NCBI RefSeq assembly: GCF_025562755.1
Contig: NZ_CP103300.1
Location: 1,240,001 to 1,304,000, forward strand
Direction: 5' to 3'
DNA: 64,000 bases
DNA from: Endozoicomonas euniceicola
GTDB taxonomy: Bacteria; Pseudomonadota; Gammaproteobacteria; Pseudomonadales; Endozoicomonadaceae
Below are positions 15,255 through 24,506 of this stretch, piece by piece (the first letter of the stretch is position 1; every line of letters begins with the position of its first letter). The notes under the pieces were generated by a model. The model was not told the DNA's origin, did not search any database, and worked only from the letters and a program-made list of their open reading frames with translations. Made by a program: the position numbers and the translations under genes.

Positions 15255-17506
15255 ACACGTCCCTGATCGACCTGAAACAAGTCAACGCCAGAGTATGGCC
15301 CCTGACCGGCGGTGTGCATCCACCGGAAAACAAACACCAGTCTACCGGCCTGCCCATTAAGCCTGCGCCACTGCCTGAACGTCTGATATTACCCCTGTCG
15401 CAACATGCGGGTTCGCCTGCGGAACCCGTGGTGCAGGCTGGTGACAAAGTGTTGAAAGGTCAGCTGATCGCCAGGGCAACCGGCTTTGTCAGTGTGCCCT
15501 TACATGCGCCTACCTCCGGAACCATCAAGGCCATTGAACCTCATGCCATTCCTCACCCGTCCGGAATGAACGACAACTGTATTGTTATTGACAGTGATGG
15601 TGAAGACCGCTGGTGTGAACTGAATCCAATAGAAGACTACCGTCAGACAGACCCTGAACGGCTGGTTGAAGTGATTCGCAATGCCGGTATTGCTGGTTTG
15701 GGGGGAGCGGGTTTTCCATCGGCCATCAAGCTGGCTCCGAAAAACCCGGTTCACACCCTGATTCTTAACGGTACCGAGTGCGAACCTTACATCACCGCTG
15801 ACGATATGCTGATGCGGGAACGGGCTGAGCAGGTGATCGCCGGTGCTGAAATTATGATGCACCTGCTGAAGACCGAACGTTGCCTGATCGGTATTGAAGA
15901 CAACAAGCCGGAAGCGGTTTACGCCATGAGAACAGCACTGGCACAGCGTAAGGGTCACACGATCAAAGTGGTGGTGTTCCCGACCCGTTACCCGTCCGGT
16001 GGCGAGAAACAGCTGATACAGATTCTGACCGGGCAGGAAGTCCCTTCCGGTAAACTGCCTGCGGACCTGGGCATTGTCGTACAAAATGTGGGGACTGCGG
16101 CCGCTATTGAAGAGGCCGTTGTCCATGGTCGTCCACTGATTTCCCGAATCACCACCCTGACCGGTGAAGCCTTGCAGACGCCGCAGAATCTGGAAGTTCT
16201 GCTGGGTACACCGGTTCACAATTTACTTCAGGTGACGGGACTCAAGCAGGAACGACTGAAGACCCTGATCATGGGTGGCCCGATGATGGGCTTCACAATG
16301 GACGACGCCGATGTACCGGTGACTAAAACCAGTAACTGTGTCATTGCCGGCAGCGACATGGAGTTTCCGTCAGCACCGCCTGCCCAGGCCTGTATTCGCT
16401 GTGGTATGTGCGCAGAAGCCTGCCCGGCGTCTCTACTGCCACAACAGTTGTACTGGCACGCCAAGGCAGAAAACCACGACCAGCTGAAACACCATAACCT
16501 GTTTGACTGTATCGAATGCGGTGCCTGCTCTTACGTATGCCCAAGCAGTATTCCACTGGTGCAATACTACCGGGCTTCCAAAGGTGAAATACGCAACCTT
16601 GAAGCCAAACACGCAAAATCAGAACGTTCGAAAGTCCGTTATGAAAACCGCCAGAATCGTCTGGAACGTGAAAAGGCAGAGAAAGAAGCACGACGCAAGG
16701 CAAATGCTAAGAAAGCCGCCCTGCTGAAAGCACAGAAAGCAGCCGGTGCAACCCCGGCCACCACTGAAGAAACCGATCCGGTGAAAGCCGCTATCGAACG
16801 CGCCAGGGCGAAGAAGGCAGCTGGCTCTTCTGGTGCTGGAGGAGCAGCAGGTAAGCAAGAGCTCACTCCCGAGCAGAAGAAGCTGAAAATTGACCTGTCT
16901 ATGGCCAATGCTCAACTGAAGAAGACCCAGCGGGCACTGAGCAAAGCGGAAGCAACCGGTGAAGGTGATACCAGTAAGCTGAAAGCCAATGTGGAAATGC
17001 TTCAGACGCAGGCCGGGAAACTGCAAAAGCAGTTTGATGCTGCCATGTCTGCCCCGCCTGCGGCTAAACCGGCACCCTCTCCTGAAGACAAAAAACTGAA
17101 GATCGAGCAGGCGATGGCAAAAGCTGCCTTGAAGAAAGCGGAACGTGCTCTGGCAAAAGCGCTGGAAGAAAGCAGTGCAGAAACCCGGGCGCTTCAGGAA
17201 ACAGTTGACGAATGTCGTAAGAAACTGGAACAGCTTGTTCAGGCACCTTCTACTCAGCACGCAAGTACTCAGCACACAAGTACTCAACCCGCAAGTCAGA
17301 CGAGTCAGTCCAAAGCAGCAAAACCAGCACAGACGGATGAAGCCAAAAAGCTGAAAATTGAAAGCGCCATGGCCAAAGCCGCCCTGAAAAAGGCACAGAG
17401 GGCTTTGGATCAGGCCGATTCAGTTACGCCTGAGCTGGAAGCGGCATTAAAGGCTGCTCAAAAGAAAGCTGAAGCTGCTCAGAAAGCGCTTGAAGCACAT
17501 GTTTGA
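15251..17506 (+). CDS. rnfC: RnfC, NADH/FMN-binding subunit with long Lys/Ala-rich tail
   Basis: Rnf peripheral subunit of 751 residues that binds FMN and NAD(H). The N-terminal two-thirds is conserved: GLGGAGFPSAIKL, NGTECEPYITADD, GGEKQLIQ, then two 4Fe-4S motifs (about residues 381-391, CIRCGMCAEACP, and 420-430, CIECGACSYVCP). The last 300 residues are a charged coiled-coil-like tail with three repeats that begin KLKI-x-x-(A/S)MA-x-A-x-LKK-x-x-RAL (about residues 540, 615 and 700). Tandem STQHA/STQHT/STQPA units form a linker before the third repeat. Such tails vary between species. Confidence 0.95.
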   Translation: MNTSLIDLKQVNARVWPLTGGVHPPENKHQSTGLPIKPAPLPERLILPLSQHAGSPAEPVVQAGDKVLKGQLIARATGFVSVPLHAPTSGTIKAIEPHAIPHPSGMNDNCIVIDSDGEDRWCELNPIEDYRQTDPERLVEVIRNAGIAGLGGAGFPSAIKLAPKNPVHTLILNGTECEPYITADDMLMRERAEQVIAGAEIMMHLLKTERCLIGIEDNKPEAVYAMRTALAQRKGHTIKVVVFPTRYPSGGEKQLIQILTGQEVPSGKLPADLGIVVQNVGTAAAIEEAVVHGRPLISRITTLTGEALQTPQNLEVLLGTPVHNLLQVTGLKQERLKTLIMGGPMMGFTMDDADVPVTKTSNCVIAGSDMEFPSAPPAQACIRCGMCAEACPASLLPQQLYWHAKAENHDQLKHHNLFDCIECGACSYVCPSSIPLVQYYRASKGEIRNLEAKHAKSERSKVRYENRQNRLEREKAEKEARRKANAKKAALLKAQKAAGATPATTEETDPVKAAIERARAKKAAGSSGAGGAAGKQELTPEQKKLKIDLSMANAQLKKTQRALSKAEATGEGDTSKLKANVEMLQTQAGKLQKQFDAAMSAPPAAKPAPSPEDKKLKIEQAMAKAALKKAERALAKALEESSAETRALQETVDECRKKLEQLVQAPSTQHASTQHTSTQPASQTSQSKAAKPAQTDEAKKLKIESAMAKAALKKAQRALDQADSVTPELEAALKAAQKKAEAAQKALEAHV

Positions 17507-17557
17507 AACGGTTGCTGAGGGTTTATCTCTCAGCCCGCTTACTATCTGGTAAAAAAG

Positions 17558-18673
17558 ATGACTCTGGTTCGACAGACATCCCCCCACGCTCGTGGGCCCA
17601 ACAGCACACAGCAAGTGATGAAACTGCTGTTAATAGCAGCGATTCCCGGCATTCTGGCACAGACCTGGTTCTTTGGCTGGGGGGCATCGATCAACATAGT
17701 CTGGTGCTCCCTGGTAGCACTGGGAGCGGAAGCACTGATCCTGAAGATGCGAAACCGCCCACTGTTTTTTTTCCTGTCCGACGGCAGCGCCATTGTTACC
17801 GCCGTGTTAATGGCGCTGGCTCTGCCACCCTTTGCGCCTTGGTGGCTGACCCTGACCGGTGTCGCCTTTGCCATTATTATTGGCAAGCAACTGTACGGCG
17901 GACTGGGTAATAACCCGTTTAATCCGGCCATGCTCGGTTATGTGCTGCTCCTGATCTCATTTCCGCAGGAGATGACCCACTGGCAGGCACCAAACGGGCT
18001 GGAAGGGTATGTTGGCGGTTTCACCGATGCCTTTGAGCATATTTTCCCGATCTTCAAAGATACTTCTCAGCTGGATGCCATCAGTATGGCAACGCCGCGC
18101 ACCCGGAGCATGATGATCGCACAGCTTCAGCCGGATGCCATCAGTATGGCAACGCCGCTGGACATTGTTCGTGAAAACACCACCCTGACCATGGCGGAGC
18201 TACGTGAGGCCAACGATATCCTGGGAACCTTTGCTGGCAAAGGCTGGATGTGGGTGAACATCGCCTACCTGCTCGGCGGTTTGTTCCTGCTGTATAAGAA
18301 AGTCTTCACCTGGCATGCTCCGGTGGGCATGCTGGCTGCCATGACCGTTATGGCAACCCTGTTCTGGGGCGGTATCGGTTCCGGTAGTAATGGTTCGCCA
18401 CTGTTCCATCTGTTCAGCGGTGCTACCATGCTCGGTGCATTCTTTATTATTACCGACCCGGTCAGTAGCGCCACCAGTACAAAAGGCCGACTGATCTTTG
18501 GCGCACTGATTGGTGTACTGACTTATGTGATCCGTGCCTGGGGTGGATATCCGGACGGTGTCGCCTTTGCCACACTGCTGCTGAACATGGCAGCGCCCAC
18601 CATTGATTATTACACCCAGCCTCGCACCTACGGTCATAAAAAGGCTAAAAAGGGACTGCCGAAGACGGATTAA
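17558..18673 (+). CDS. rnfD: RnfD with duplicated flavin-attachment motif
   Basis: Membrane subunit of 371 residues that carries covalently bound FMN. The family sequence is clear (PNPF-type GGLGNNPFNPAMLGYVLLLISFP, later LSGATMLGAFFIITDPV and GGYPDGVAFA). The flavinylation site in RnfD is a Thr in an SxAT(P) motif. Here DAISMATP occurs twice, at residues 173-180 (T179) and 193-200 (T199), because of a 60-bp tandem duplication (18071-18130 and 18131-18190) whose first 27 bases are nearly identical. The second copy continues ATPLD as in normal RnfD. The first runs into ATPRTRSMMIAQLQ, an insert with no counterpart that I know. Overlaps rnfG by one base. Confidence 0.95.
   Translation: MTLVRQTSPHARGPNSTQQVMKLLLIAAIPGILAQTWFFGWGASINIVWCSLVALGAEALILKMRNRPLFFFLSDGSAIVTAVLMALALPPFAPWWLTLTGVAFAIIIGKQLYGGLGNNPFNPAMLGYVLLLISFPQEMTHWQAPNGLEGYVGGFTDAFEHIFPIFKDTSQLDAISMATPRTRSMMIAQLQPDAISMATPLDIVRENTTLTMAELREANDILGTFAGKGWMWVNIAYLLGGLFLLYKKVFTWHAPVGMLAAMTVMATLFWGGIGSGSNGSPLFHLFSGATMLGAFFIITDPVSSATSTKGRLIFGALIGVLTYVIRAWGGYPDGVAFATLLLNMAAPTIDYYTQPRTYGHKKAKKGLPKTD
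18071..18190 (+). repeat. 60-bp in-frame tandem duplication inside rnfD
   Basis: Two 60-base units in register. The shared core GGATGCCATCAGTATGGCAA, continuing to CGCCG, is identical at 18073 and 18133; the remaining bases of the units have diverged. The frame is preserved (20 codons). Confidence 0.85.
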
Positions 18674-19389
18674 TGGTTATGAGTGAAACGACACCAACAG
18701 AACAGACAACTGCAAAACAGACACTGGTAAAAAGCATTGCCCGCAACAGTCTTGGACTGGGGCTGTTTGCTGTATTAACCGTCGGGCTGATCTCCAGCAC
18801 CTATGTGCTTACCGAAGGTCGCATTGCCAGCCAGGTTCGTGCGTTTGAAGCAAGGGCACTGATGGAAATTCTGCCGCTACACACCCACGACAACTCTCTG
18901 CTGGATACCCGGATCAGCCTGCCGCCAGAACCATTGCTGGCTAATACCACGGAAAAGGATGGCTATGTCGCCTTTCGTGGCAACCAGCCTGTTGCGGTGA
19001 TTCTGCCAGCCACTGCGCCAGACGGTTATTCTGGTCGTATTGAGCTGCTGGTTGGCATTTATGCCGATGGCACTCTGGCGGGTGTACGAGCGGTTAAGCA
19101 CAAAGAAACGCCGGGGCTGGGCGACAAGATCAATACCAATGTCACCGACTGGATTCTGGGCTTTAACAGAAAGTCGCTGAATAATCCCAAACCCAGCCAC
19201 TGGGCTGTCCGTAAGGACGGCGGTAACTTTGATCAGTTTACCGGAGCAACCGTAACACCACGGGCAGTGGTCGCGTCGGTCTACCGCACATTGAATTATT
19301 TTGCCGAACATAAGGACGCCCTGTTCAAACAGGGTTTTCAGGCAATGCACAACAGTCAGGACGCTAGAAAGGAGCAAAAAAATGGCTAA
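18673..19389 (+). CDS. rnfG: RnfG, FMN-bearing subunit
   Basis: Rnf subunit of 238 residues with one N-terminal membrane span and a periplasmic FMN-binding domain. Covalent FMN is expected on T193 in FTGATVTPRAV. GVRAVKHKETPGLGDKI is the family's conserved region. The start codon overlaps the rnfD stop (TAATG); ATG at 18679 is an alternative. Confidence 0.95.
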   Translation: MVMSETTPTEQTTAKQTLVKSIARNSLGLGLFAVLTVGLISSTYVLTEGRIASQVRAFEARALMEILPLHTHDNSLLDTRISLPPEPLLANTTEKDGYVAFRGNQPVAVILPATAPDGYSGRIELLVGIYADGTLAGVRAVKHKETPGLGDKINTNVTDWILGFNRKSLNNPKPSHWAVRKDGGNFDQFTGATVTPRAVVASVYRTLNYFAEHKDALFKQGFQAMHNSQDARKEQKNG

Positions 19390-20098
19390 TGATTCTGCAT
19401 CCAGAATTGCTCTGAATGGCCTCTGGAAAAACAATCCCGCACTGGTTCAGTTGCTGGGTCTTTGCCCGTTGCTGGGTGTTTCAAACAGTGTCGTCAATGC
19501 TCTGGGTCTGGGGCTTGCCACTATGATGGTGGTCATGGGGTCGAACATTGTCGTGTCCCTGATTCGGCATCAGGTCACCGACGCTATTCGTCTGCCGGTG
19601 TTTGTGATGGTCATTGCCTCGCTGACCACCTGCATTGAACTGCTGATGCAGGCTTACACCTACGAGCTGTATCGTATTCTGGGTATCTTTATCCCGTTGA
19701 TCGTAACCAACTGCATTATCCTTGGTCGCGCCGATGCCTACGCTTCTAAAAACCCGGTAGTGCCTGCCGCCTTTGATGGGTTGATGATGGGTACAGGCTT
19801 TGCGGCGGTTCTGGTTTTGCTGGGTGCCATGCGTGAGCTGGTCGGTCAGGGGACTCTGTTCTCAGGTATGGATCTATTGTTTGGTCCAATGGCTGAAAAC
19901 TGGACGCTGGTCGTCTTCCCCAACTACAAGCAGTTCCTGTTTGCCATTCTGCCACCGGGTGCCTTTGTCTTTATGGGCTTTCTGATCGCTTTTAAAAACG
20001 TCATCGATAAAAAGCTGGAAGAGGCACGCAAGGCGAAAGAACCGCAGAAAGAGATTGGAAGTCGTCGTGTCCGGGTGACCGGAAGTGTCAGCCAGTAA
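19382..20098 (+). CDS. rnfE: RnfE, membrane subunit
   Basis: Homologue of RnfA, 238 residues, with six spans and the paired motifs LVQLLGLCPLLGVS and IVTNCIILGRADAYAS. The ATG at 19382 is chosen for its AAAGGAG ribosome site and because the family N-terminus begins just there; it overlaps rnfG by 8 bases. In many gammaproteobacteria nth follows rnfE; here a terminator and a secreted glycosyltransferase-like gene follow. Confidence 0.95.
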   Translation: MANDSASRIALNGLWKNNPALVQLLGLCPLLGVSNSVVNALGLGLATMMVVMGSNIVVSLIRHQVTDAIRLPVFVMVIASLTTCIELLMQAYTYELYRILGIFIPLIVTNCIILGRADAYASKNPVVPAAFDGLMMGTGFAAVLVLLGAMRELVGQGTLFSGMDLLFGPMAENWTLVVFPNYKQFLFAILPPGAFVFMGFLIAFKNVIDKKLEEARKAKEPQKEIGSRRVRVTGSVSQ

Positions 20099-20116
20099 CT
20101 CATGATGATAATTGCA

Positions 20117-20172
20117 AGCCTGTCAGCACCAGCGGGATGATTGCCCGCCGGACAACAGGCTGAAACTTTTTT
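20117..20172 (+). terminator. Probable terminator of the rnf operon
   Basis: AGCCTGT (20117-20123) pairs with ACAGGCT (20155-20161), with an inner GGG/CCC stem, and a run of six T starts 5 bases later at 20167. The loop region is long, so efficiency is uncertain. Confidence 0.6.
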
Positions 20173-20218
20173 CATGACTGTTGTCAAAAAATAATTAAAT
20201 CAGGAAGCAGCCGTTACA

Positions 20219-21706
20219 ATGAGCATTTGCAGGTGGGTCATTACCTTTCTTTTTCTGGCCATTACCACCGTCATTCATGGCGCTGAGATTGCCTTGGAAA
20301 ATATCCACCGGCCTGACAGGCTGATGAAGGATGACGCCTTGTCAGCGCTGGCAAGAAAAAAGCATTTTTTTTCATCAGAGAATGAATACCATGATGCAGA
20401 AAAAATGGTTATGGCTCTTGCCGGTGAGTTTTCTCCTGATACTGTTCTTGGCTATATCATGTCACCGGAGGCAGGCCTTTCCTCATTAAGAGCATACTTC
20501 AAAATTCTAGCTGTCAATGAGCAATATGTGCTGAAAGGCATCAGAGGCATTCTGGCACACAGTTTGACCGCTTCTCAGGCAGATCAAAAACTGCCCCGGG
20601 TACTCGCGAGTTTATTTGGGACCTGGACACCGTTTCTGCAGCAAATCTGGAATACCCGTACCACCGATTCCGGCTGGACGCTAGCGGATCTTTATCGAAA
20701 AAAACCTGCACTCGCCAATGACGTTTATCAGCACTGCCTGCAACTGGATCAGCAAAACAAAGACCTGGCCTGCAGGTTTGCCGTGCTCGCACAACAGAAT
20801 GAAGTCAGCTATCGAACCCGGGCAATGAAAAGCCGTACAAAAGCAGACTGGAAAAATTACGCCCAGACACACACCACCAGGAAGTGTACGCCTTTTTACT
20901 GGGTTGAAAAATTTCTTAGCCAGGAGGGAATGTCTTTTCCCATCAGTGAGCAGTCTGGCCGTCTCTCAATCAACTTCATCTGGGTCGGCTCCGATATGCC
21001 TTTGAAATACGCCAACAATCTTCGTTCATGGCAAATGGCTTATGCCCACGACGAGGTCATACTCTGGTACCTGCCAGGTCTTATCAGTAAAACTGAGCAA
21101 CAGGCGATGTTATCACTTTCAGACTACGCTGGCATTGCCGTAAAAAACCTGCAGGATGCGGATTTGAGCTACCTGGAAGAGGCCGATCAATCAACTGTGT
21201 ATCACTTTCTGTCAAGCATTAAGCCAACCTCCCCCAAAAAAGTTTTTGCCGCCGTCAGTGACACCATGCGTGTCGCGTTGGCTGGTAGACAAAGCTATGA
21301 TGACAACGGTTTACCTAAAAGCTATGTTTACCTCGATCTTGATATCGACTTTGCGTCAACCTGTGGATTTTCAGCACCCGCTCAATGGCTTGACTCCATA
21401 GCATTTCACCTGTCCAAAAAAAATGAATGGTGTGATGATGTTTTCGCTATTCGGGACGGACAGTATGAGGCAATATACGACTTTATTGTGGATTGCATAA
21501 AACAACCGGGCAGTGTACTGACAGCAGGAAGCGGAGGAAGCCTGTTCGAGGCACTGGTTGCTGATGGCAACAAAGAAAAAAGATCATTCCCGTTTTTATG
21601 GAATGGCAATTTTAACGACCTTTCATATATTGAAGACAGCAAAAGGCAGGATTTATCGGAGACCTGGAGTGACTACTATTGGAACAGATTAAAAAGTAGC
21701 AACTGA
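20219..21706 (+). CDS. Exported TcdA/TcdB-type glycosyltransferase-like protein
   Basis: Protein of 495 residues with an N-terminal signal peptide (WVITFLFLAITTVIHG). The C-terminal half shows the GT-A fold marks of clostridial glucosylating toxins and related sugar transferases: INFIWVG (W255), SDTMRVAL (D348 and R351, matching the D-x-x-R that contacts the nucleotide sugar) and the DXD motif YLDLD (D373, D375). The first 240 residues are helical and unrecognised. A secreted enzyme that glycosylates a host protein is a fair inference; donor and target are unknown. It follows the rnf terminator and so has its own promoter. Confidence 0.78.
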   Translation: MSICRWVITFLFLAITTVIHGAEIALENIHRPDRLMKDDALSALARKKHFFSSENEYHDAEKMVMALAGEFSPDTVLGYIMSPEAGLSSLRAYFKILAVNEQYVLKGIRGILAHSLTASQADQKLPRVLASLFGTWTPFLQQIWNTRTTDSGWTLADLYRKKPALANDVYQHCLQLDQQNKDLACRFAVLAQQNEVSYRTRAMKSRTKADWKNYAQTHTTRKCTPFYWVEKFLSQEGMSFPISEQSGRLSINFIWVGSDMPLKYANNLRSWQMAYAHDEVILWYLPGLISKTEQQAMLSLSDYAGIAVKNLQDADLSYLEEADQSTVYHFLSSIKPTSPKKVFAAVSDTMRVALAGRQSYDDNGLPKSYVYLDLDIDFASTCGFSAPAQWLDSIAFHLSKKNEWCDDVFAIRDGQYEAIYDFIVDCIKQPGSVLTAGSGGSLFEALVADGNKEKRSFPFLWNGNFNDLSYIEDSKRQDLSETWSDYYWNRLKSSN

Positions 21707-21773
21707 ATTGACCGCAGCACTCAATGCCTGTAAGTGCAGGAAAATCAAAAGGTTGGTATTTGCTGTTTCGCCA

Positions 21774-22658
21774 CTATTGTACAGGTGTAAAATTCACGTT
21801 CAGACTATTCCCTTCAACCAATGTTTCAATGTGCTGTATACTTCCTATACTATTTTCATTCTCGTTCCACTCCCCCGCAAACACCGTATCCCTGCCTTCA
21901 CTATTAATATAAATAACAATCAGGCGATACCCCTGACAATTATACAAAACAGGATCCGGAGCTATCGGAGAACCGTTATAAATAACACCCTGACTCTGTA
22001 ATGTCAGGTTTATTTTATTATTATCAATCTCAACTTCAATTAAATCACTAAACTGCATGCCTTCATAAACCCCACCAGGGATTAAACATTCATCCGCCTC
22101 TGTCAAATCAGCTTCATAAGGTATGTCTAACTTTTTCAAAAGCAACTGCTTTTTTTCATCTCCCCAACCAAAACGAATACTGAAGTTAGACAAGCTGGGT
22201 AATGTTGAAAATATTGAATTTGTTTTATTTTCAAAATAACCTTTCAGTAGGCCACTGTATGAGTATTGATCACTACTCTCATTACCCAGCCAACTCAGTA
22301 CCACTAGATTACCCTTACAGACAGACTGTAATTGTGAAAATTCAACCCTTCCAATTTCAGGGGGAGCGACAAACCTTCCGAGAATTGGTACATAGTAAAA
22401 AGAAACCGTCTCTTTCTGGAGAAAGCCAGCCAGCGACATTTGCTTTTCCGCATCAACCGTCAGTATCAACCTGCCTTTCAAATCCAGTCGCTGGTATTTA
22501 CTGTACATCTGATAATTAAATAGTAAGTCTGTATCTACAAGCTTAAGTCCATCCGGGTTGGAAATATAGATACCCGGTTCAACATTACAGGTGGATTCAG
22601 TTTGAATACTAATGCCCAGGATCAAGGCGATTAACTCTATCAACCATTTTAGAAACAT
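21774..22658 (-). CDS. Exported protein with two similar halves, unknown function
   Basis: Not recognised. The ATG at 22656-22658 is chosen because AAGGAG lies 5 bases upstream; the product of 294 residues then starts with a signal peptide (FLKWLIELIALILGISIQ). Two halves look alike: CNVEPGIYISNPDGLKLVD...LILTVD and CLIPGGVYEGMQFSDLIEVE...INLTLQ. Each half is followed by a second Cys (SVCKGNLVVLSWLG and YNCQGYRLIVIYIN). This suggests a duplicated beta-rich domain with one disulfide each, acting outside the cytoplasm. Confidence 0.6.
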   Translation of the reverse strand: MFLKWLIELIALILGISIQTESTCNVEPGIYISNPDGLKLVDTDLLFNYQMYSKYQRLDLKGRLILTVDAEKQMSLAGFLQKETVSFYYVPILGRFVAPPEIGRVEFSQLQSVCKGNLVVLSWLGNESSDQYSYSGLLKGYFENKTNSIFSTLPSLSNFSIRFGWGDEKKQLLLKKLDIPYEADLTEADECLIPGGVYEGMQFSDLIEVEIDNNKINLTLQSQGVIYNGSPIAPDPVLYNCQGYRLIVIYINSEGRDTVFAGEWNENENSIGSIQHIETLVEGNSLNVNFTPVQ

Positions 22659-23038
22659 ACCAACTCCTTTAGTCTGTTGTCTTTTATATCGCAACAACCA
22701 AAAAGTCAGTCGATGAAGATACTATCATTCAGGTAACAAATAGCGCTCCGGACTCAATGAAGCTTCTTAGGGTAGACATTAAGCAATACGCATTGCACCA
22801 CAAGGGCTTCAGAGTGGCCGGCAGTCATACGATGCAATTATAGGTTCACACCATGTACCCGTGCAGCCCGCAGAACCTGTCTTGGTACTTCTGAACGGCT
22901 GGCCCAAAGTACTGCTTCAGAACCAGTGAATAAAGGCAAGTCCTTAATGTCTATCCTAAGAATGAAGCTTAATAGTTCTCTAGGGAAAAAGCCCCAAAAG
23001 GGGCTTCAGAGTTTAATTAAAGTGCCTGACGAGCCCTG
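22659..23038. other. Intergenic stretch with one terminator, otherwise empty
   Basis: Apart from the fabV terminator near 22985-23006, I find no gene, tRNA cloverleaf or repeat here. Frames are short and broken. It probably holds the promoter of the minus-strand gene at 21774-22658, but no clear -10/-35 pair stands out. Confidence 0.4.
22985..23006 (-). terminator. Terminator of fabV
   Basis: AGCCCC (22990-22995), an AAAA loop, then GGGGCT (23000-23005). On the minus strand the hairpin is followed by TTTTT, so it terminates fabV, which ends at 23039. Confidence 0.85.
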
Positions 23039-24241
23039 TCAGTCCAGTGTAATGACATCAAACTCAACAACCGGATTCACATCCGCTTCATAATCAATAC
23101 CTTCCAGACCAAAACCAAACAGGCTCAGGAACTCTTCCTTATACTGGCGATAGTCGGTGAGTTCAGACAGGTTCTCGTTGGTCAGCTGTGACCACAGGTC
23201 TTTGCAGTGCTGCTGAATATCGTCGCGCAGCTCCCAGTCATCCAGGCGCAGGCGGTTTTCATCATCCGTCGGGACTGTGCCGTCGGTGCGATACAAGCGG
23301 TCAGACATCATGCGCCATACCTGCTCGATACAGCCTTCATGCACGCCTTCCTCACGCATCTTCTTGAATACCATGGCAATGTACAGGGGCATTACCGGAA
23401 TCGCAGATGACGCCTGAGTGACCACACTTTTCAGAACCGCAACGTTAGCGCCACCATTAATGGCTGCCAGTTTATCGTTCAGAGCACTTGCCGCACGATC
23501 CAGGTCCATCTTTGCCTGACCCAGCGCACCGTGCCAGTAGATAGGCCAGGTAATCTCAGTACCGATGTAGCTGTATGCCAGGGTTCGGCAACCTTCAGCC
23601 AGAACACCCGCTTCTGCCAGGGCGTTTATCCACAGCTCCCAGTCTTCTCCTCCCATGACGGTGACTGTGTCTTTAACTTCCTGATCACTGGCAGGCTCAA
23701 CACTGGCTTCAAACAGTGCGTCCTTGTTGGTATCAACTGCGGTGGCCGTGTAAGTCTGCCCCATGGGTTTCAGGACCGAACGGATCACTTCACCGCTGTC
23801 AGGTAACTTACGCACCGGGGAGGCCAGCGAATACACAACCGTATCGATCTGTCCCAGATCGTCTTTGATCAGGTCAATGACCTTCTGTTTAGCCGCATGG
23901 GAGAACGCATCGCCATTAATGCTTTTAGCGTACAGGCCCGCTTTGTGAGCGGCCTTTTCAAAAGCAGCAGAATTGTACCAGCCCGCTGTACCCGGCTTAC
24001 GTTCAGTACCCGGCTTTTCAAAGAACACGCCAATGGTGGCTGCGTCACTGCCAAAAGCAGCAGAAATACGGGAAGCCAGACCGTAACCGCTGGAAGAACC
24101 AACCACCAGCACACGTTTTGGACCGCCTTCAAGGGCTGGCTGGGATTTAACGAACTCAATCTGATCTTGTACGTTTTTCTCACAACCGGCTGGATGGGTG
24201 GTTGTGCAGATAAAGCCACGAATCTTTGGTTTGATAATCAT
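23039..24241 (-). CDS. fabV: FabV, NADH-dependent trans-2-enoyl-ACP/CoA reductase
   Basis: Last step of fatty-acid elongation; FabV is the triclosan-resistant enoyl reductase. The product is 400 residues, normal for FabV. It has the N-terminal MIIKPKIRGFICTTTHP, the nucleotide loop VGSSSGYGLASRI, and the extended active site YWHGALGQAK (Y-x8-K), which is specific to FabV/TER. Single gene with its own terminator. Confidence 0.97.
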   Translation of the reverse strand: MIIKPKIRGFICTTTHPAGCEKNVQDQIEFVKSQPALEGGPKRVLVVGSSSGYGLASRISAAFGSDAATIGVFFEKPGTERKPGTAGWYNSAAFEKAAHKAGLYAKSINGDAFSHAAKQKVIDLIKDDLGQIDTVVYSLASPVRKLPDSGEVIRSVLKPMGQTYTATAVDTNKDALFEASVEPASDQEVKDTVTVMGGEDWELWINALAEAGVLAEGCRTLAYSYIGTEITWPIYWHGALGQAKMDLDRAASALNDKLAAINGGANVAVLKSVVTQASSAIPVMPLYIAMVFKKMREEGVHEGCIEQVWRMMSDRLYRTDGTVPTDDENRLRLDDWELRDDIQQHCKDLWSQLTNENLSELTDYRQYKEEFLSLFGFGLEGIDYEADVNPVVEFDVITLD

Positions 24242-24506
24242 ACGTTTTCCCTGGTAGACAGTCCGACCTTAATCGTGGCCGGCGCTCCATAAACGGAACG
24301 AGTTAACTGGAATCAGAATCAGTGCAGGAAAGAGTACCTTAAAGACCGGGCCTCAGAAAGTCTGAGAGCGTGAAGCAGGGTAACGCCCTGTAAAATTGAG
24401 TGACCGCTGTTTGTTTCAATTCAGCTGACCATTAATAAACTGGTTTTTTCATTATTTTGTGCCACCTTGAAATATGTTTCCGGATCATTCCCGTCGCAGA
24501 CTTGAA

